A stretch of DNA of 64,000 bases, taken from the NCBI GenBank assembly GCA_963727015.1, contig CAVSEV010000001.1, forward strand, positions 62,001 through 126,000, written 5' to 3'. Under the pieces are notes generated by a model. The model did not search any database. It was not told the DNA's origin and saw only the letters and a list, made by a program, of their open reading frames with translations. This DNA comes from DATFVJ01 sp963727015. GTDB taxonomy: Bacteria > Actinomycetota > Actinomycetes > Streptosporangiales > Streptosporangiaceae. The position numbers were made by a program, and so were the translations under genes. Each line of letters begins with the position of its first letter. Position 1 is the stretch's first letter. This document shows, piece by piece, positions 61,554 through 64,000 of this stretch.

Positions 61554-63153
61554 TCAACGCGGGCGCAAGGACCTAAATCTTCCGATGAAGGCCGCAGCGA
61601 GCGTGTTGGCAAACGCCACAAGAACCACCGCGCCGAGGAAAGCCAGATGGGTGCTGGTGCCCCAGATCCCATCGGGAAAGCCCAGGACCACCGCGAGGCC
61701 GATCACCCACAATCCAGTCAGCCCCGTCGGCACCCAGCGGCCTGTGAGGAGCACACAGCAGGGCCCGACGATGAGCAGCCCGATAAGCACGATGCGGGCA
61801 CCAAGCACGGCGTCGGTGGCCGCGACAACGCAGGACAACGCCAGGCCAAGGACCCACAACCGTTTGACCGACCAGCCGGGCAGCAAAGATGCCCTGGCCA
61901 GCGGAGACCGAGGCCGCGGCGGTATCCCCGAACGTTCGCTTACCGGGCCGCGACCATTGCCCGACGCGTCAGGTGATGTATTTGCTAGGTGCTGGTCTAT
62001 GGCGCGTCCGCCCGCTAGCAGCAGGGGCGGCGGCCTCGGCTTGGAATCGCCGGAACGTGCGTGGTGGCCGAGCGCCAATCGAACACCGAACAACACGGCG
62101 GTGACCGCCACGCCGGTCACGATCGCAATGCGAGACTGCGGCCACACCCCGTACGCAGATACGAGCAACGTGCCGACGAAGACAAGGTAGGCGGCGATGA
62201 CCAAGACGCCGATCTCCCGGCGTATCCCGCGATCGCGGTAGGCGAACGCCAGCACCACAGCGGTGAGGCCGATATACCACGCGGCGATGAGCGTCGTCTG
62301 AGTCGTTGGCCTGCCCAAGCCGATGACCGCTGCAGGGAGCAGCAGGCCCAGGACGACATTGAGAGTATTGCTGTTGAGAGCGGTGCTCAAGGTCGCGGCA
62401 CCCCGGCCACGGGCCGCCAGGTAGACGGCGGCGACCGCATTGGGCAGGCTAGTCACGGCCGCGAGCACGAGGCCGCCTACGACGATCTCCGGTACCGCGA
62501 ATCGGCTGCCGAGCGCTGATGCGGCTCGCTCCATCGTCACACTCGCCACGACCACCACAAAAAGCGATCCAACAGCGACGACTACATCTTGGCGTCTTCC
62601 CCGCTTAGGCCTGATGGCTTCTTCGAGTTCCAGCTCCTCTTCGGCCACTGCGGACCGCAGCCAGTTGATCCATGTCCGGGGAAGCCGAAGACGCCGAAAC
62701 CCTCGCTGGCCAAGGCCCAGGACAACCGCGTAAAAGCGCCACAGTTACCAGCGCAAGCGCCAAGGCGGCGCCTGGCGGCAAGAAGCCGAGCACCACGGCC
62801 AGGCACACACTGGCCACGCACATCGCCACCGCCCCGCCGAGCACCACCACCTTGCGGTGGAGGCGGATGCGCCCGGCCACGACAGCACCAAGGCCCAAGA
62901 GAGCGGCCAGATTGAACACATTCGATCCGATGACGACCCCGGCACCTAGCCGCTGCTCATGGCCGACCATCGCGGCAATGGCTGCGGTGACCTCGGGTGC
63001 ATCTGCCGCCAGCGCCGCGACGATGCCAAGCAAGGCCTCAGAAAGACCCAGGCGCTCGCCGACCCGCTCAAGCCTCGAGACGAGGACCCAGCTAGTTGCC
63101 AGACTGACAAGCGCCCCGGCAAGAAACGCGGGGGCCGCGACGGCGACCGACAT
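61554..63153 (-). pseudogene. Na+/Ca2+-exchanger-type antiporter fused to a membrane domain, frameshifted
   Basis: From about 63153 the first half reads MSVAVAAPAFLAGALVSLA, then GLSEALLGIVAALAADAPE, VTAAIAAMVGHEQRLGAGV and GSNVFNLAALLGLGAVVAG, the alpha-1 repeat of CaCA exchangers. After frame changes near 62740 and 62690 (RLSWALASEGF, then LPRTWINWLRSAVAEEELE) the second half follows: VVVGSLFVV-type helices, VPEIVVGGLVLAAVTSLPN, NSNTLNVVLGLLLPAAVIG (alpha-2, with SLPN where SLPE is usual). The last ~170 codons leave this family: a linker, then RIVLIGLLIVGPCCVLL and LGFPDGIWGTSTHLAFLG, a domain also seen at 60580. Two shifts plus the fused tail suggest decay by deletion and point mutation. 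Confidence 0.7.
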
Positions 63154-63311
63154 TCCGGTCAATCCTCACAGCCAGGTTGGGCACCTTGCACCGCCCTGCC
63201 CTTGGCGGTTCTTCCGCACCACGTGCCCATCTCGGCTCCCTACGCGCGCAACTTAAGGTGCCGACCAGGCTTCCCGGCTCGCCGTCGCCAGTCTATGGGT
63301 CGCGTGTACCG

Positions 63312-63738
63312 AAGTCCGCGACGGAAGAGATGGCAGCGCAGCTCGCCGCCGCGCAGGCCCACGCGAACGAGGCGGAAACCGCACGCACCAAAGCCGAGAA
63401 CCGACGAGACGCCGCTATTGCCGAGGCCCGCCCGGGACGCCGCCGCGCGGATCGCCGCCGCCGAGGCCGACCGGGACGCCGCGATCGAGCAGGCACGTGC
63501 TGAGGCCGACCGGCGGGTGAGCGCCGCGAGGCCGGCCGCGACCAGGCCCGGCAGGTCGCGGCCGACGCCGAGGAGACGGCCCTTGTTCGAGGAGATCGCC
63601 GCAAAGGTGGTCCCGGTCGCCGTGCCCGACGCCGCGTCCGGATCGACACTCCCGCACGCCTTCCGCGCATTCGCGTGCCCAGCCATGACGCGCGGTTCGG
63701 ACACCCAGGGCCGGCATCTCACACGGCCAGCACCGTGA
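63312..63738 (+). pseudogene. Coiled-coil protein remnant
   Basis: Two plus-strand frames carry ATEEMAAQLAAAQAHANEA, ETARTKAENRRDAAIAEAR, then AAARIAAAEADRDAAIEQA and RAEADRRVSAARPAA, long Ala/Glu/Arg heptads as in KfrA-type or partition-associated coiled-coil proteins of actinomycete plasmids and integrated elements. The frame changes near 63430 and the protein is cut short. There is no DNA-binding domain left. Identification is tentative. Confidence 0.4.
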
Positions 63739-63770
63739 AGCAGCGTCCATTCCTGCGCCAGATGCTCCTA

Positions 63771-63873
63771 GTGTCTCGTAATTGAATCTAATTTACTCAT
63801 ATTCGGCCGCGAACAAGCCTTTTACCTGGGGAGATCACAGAGTGTAGGTAAAGTTCATACCATTACACGACAC
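63771..63873. mobile_element. AT-rich TA-flanked inverted-repeat element
   Basis: About 103 bp with imperfect inverted ends GTGTCTCGTAATTG and GTGTCGTGTAATGG, flanked by TA on both sides (CTA...TAG). It is much richer in A+T than its surroundings. No coding frame. It resembles a MITE of IS630/Tc1 type, of a different family from the copies at 11.2 and 34.8 kb. Confidence 0.65.
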
Positions 63874-64000
63874 TAGTGTGGTAGCCGAGTGGCTCGGCTC
63901 GTGCGGCGAGCGCGGGCGCGCCGATCCTGGCCCAGCCGAACTCCGGGCCGGTGGCGTCCACCCGGACCCGGTGCAGTTCGTCGACGTCTGCAGGCTCGGT
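63863..64000 (-). CDS. Partial hypothetical protein at the right edge, truncated by the AT-rich element
   Basis: The minus-strand frame is open at the window end: TEPADVDELHRVRVDATGP, EFGWARIGAPALAARAEPL, GYHTSVV, then TAA at 63863-63865. The last codons and the stop lie inside the right inverted end of the AT-rich element, so the natural C-terminus has probably been replaced. The visible text looks like a genuine globular protein, but the family is not recognised from 45 residues. Confidence 0.55.
   Translation of the reverse strand, partial: TEPADVDELHRVRVDATGPEFGWARIGAPALAARAEPLGYHTSVV

Overview
The DNA is very GC-rich, uses GTG and TTG starts freely, and carries actinobacteria-restricted families (DUF3145, DUF3052, DUF1918, a PucR-type FasR regulator beside the fatty-acid synthase genes, homodimeric AceE). 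This points to the chromosome of a filamentous actinomycete. The genus cannot be fixed from sequence alone.

The window has three zones. Bases 1-27.8 kb are accessory DNA full of broken genes: the tail of a GH35 beta-galactosidase, an intact GH15 glucoamylase, scraps of transposase, mreB, malic enzyme, aldehyde dehydrogenase and lipase genes, a serine protease, a seven-bladed YVTN propeller protein, a twice-frameshifted LuxR/LAL regulator, a GMC oxidoreductase and a conjugation-like segment (18.4-24.5 kb). That segment holds a DnaJ-like protein and a replication-relaxation/FtsK-type ATPase fusion whose 3' end carries an antisense TnpB element. An ECF42-type sigma factor with its DGPF partner and a frameshifted S53 peptidase close the zone.

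Bases 27.9-51.0 kb are a conserved housekeeping block in which no gene shows a frameshift: methyltransferase, lnt, dienelactone hydrolase, DUF3145, PPOX protein, the fatty-acid synthase cluster (fasR, fabD, fabH, acpP, fabF, then an acyl-CoA carboxylase beta subunit), a GT-C-like membrane protein, a PHP/HhH protein, aceE, yjbQ, DUF3052, an AhpE-like peroxiredoxin and an aromatic amino acid lyase homologue. A short MITE with TA-flanked inverted ends sits between fabF and the carboxylase gene. A second copy lies at 11.2 kb. In both, the neighbouring gene's TAG stop is formed by the TA target plus the first G of the element.

Bases 51.0-64.0 kb are accessory again: a vapBC-like pair, a decayed K+/H+ antiporter, tRNA-Val, then two further tRNA 3' ends that look like attachment-site scars. 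Next come a 400-bp cluster of degenerate repeats and the most interesting locus: a predicted NTPase-TPR-ADP-ribosylglycohydrolase protein (two single-base frameshifts) overlapping a PfkB-family kinase gene. After it come a decayed Na+/Ca2+ exchanger-type gene, a coiled-coil remnant, an AT-rich TA-flanked element and a partial gene at the right edge.

The NTPase-TPR-ARH/PfkB locus is the best candidate for an undescribed system. It couples a signal-dependent ATPase and repeat sensor to an enzyme that cleaves ADP-ribose-type glycosidic bonds, next to a ribokinase-type enzyme, immediately downstream of an integration hot spot.
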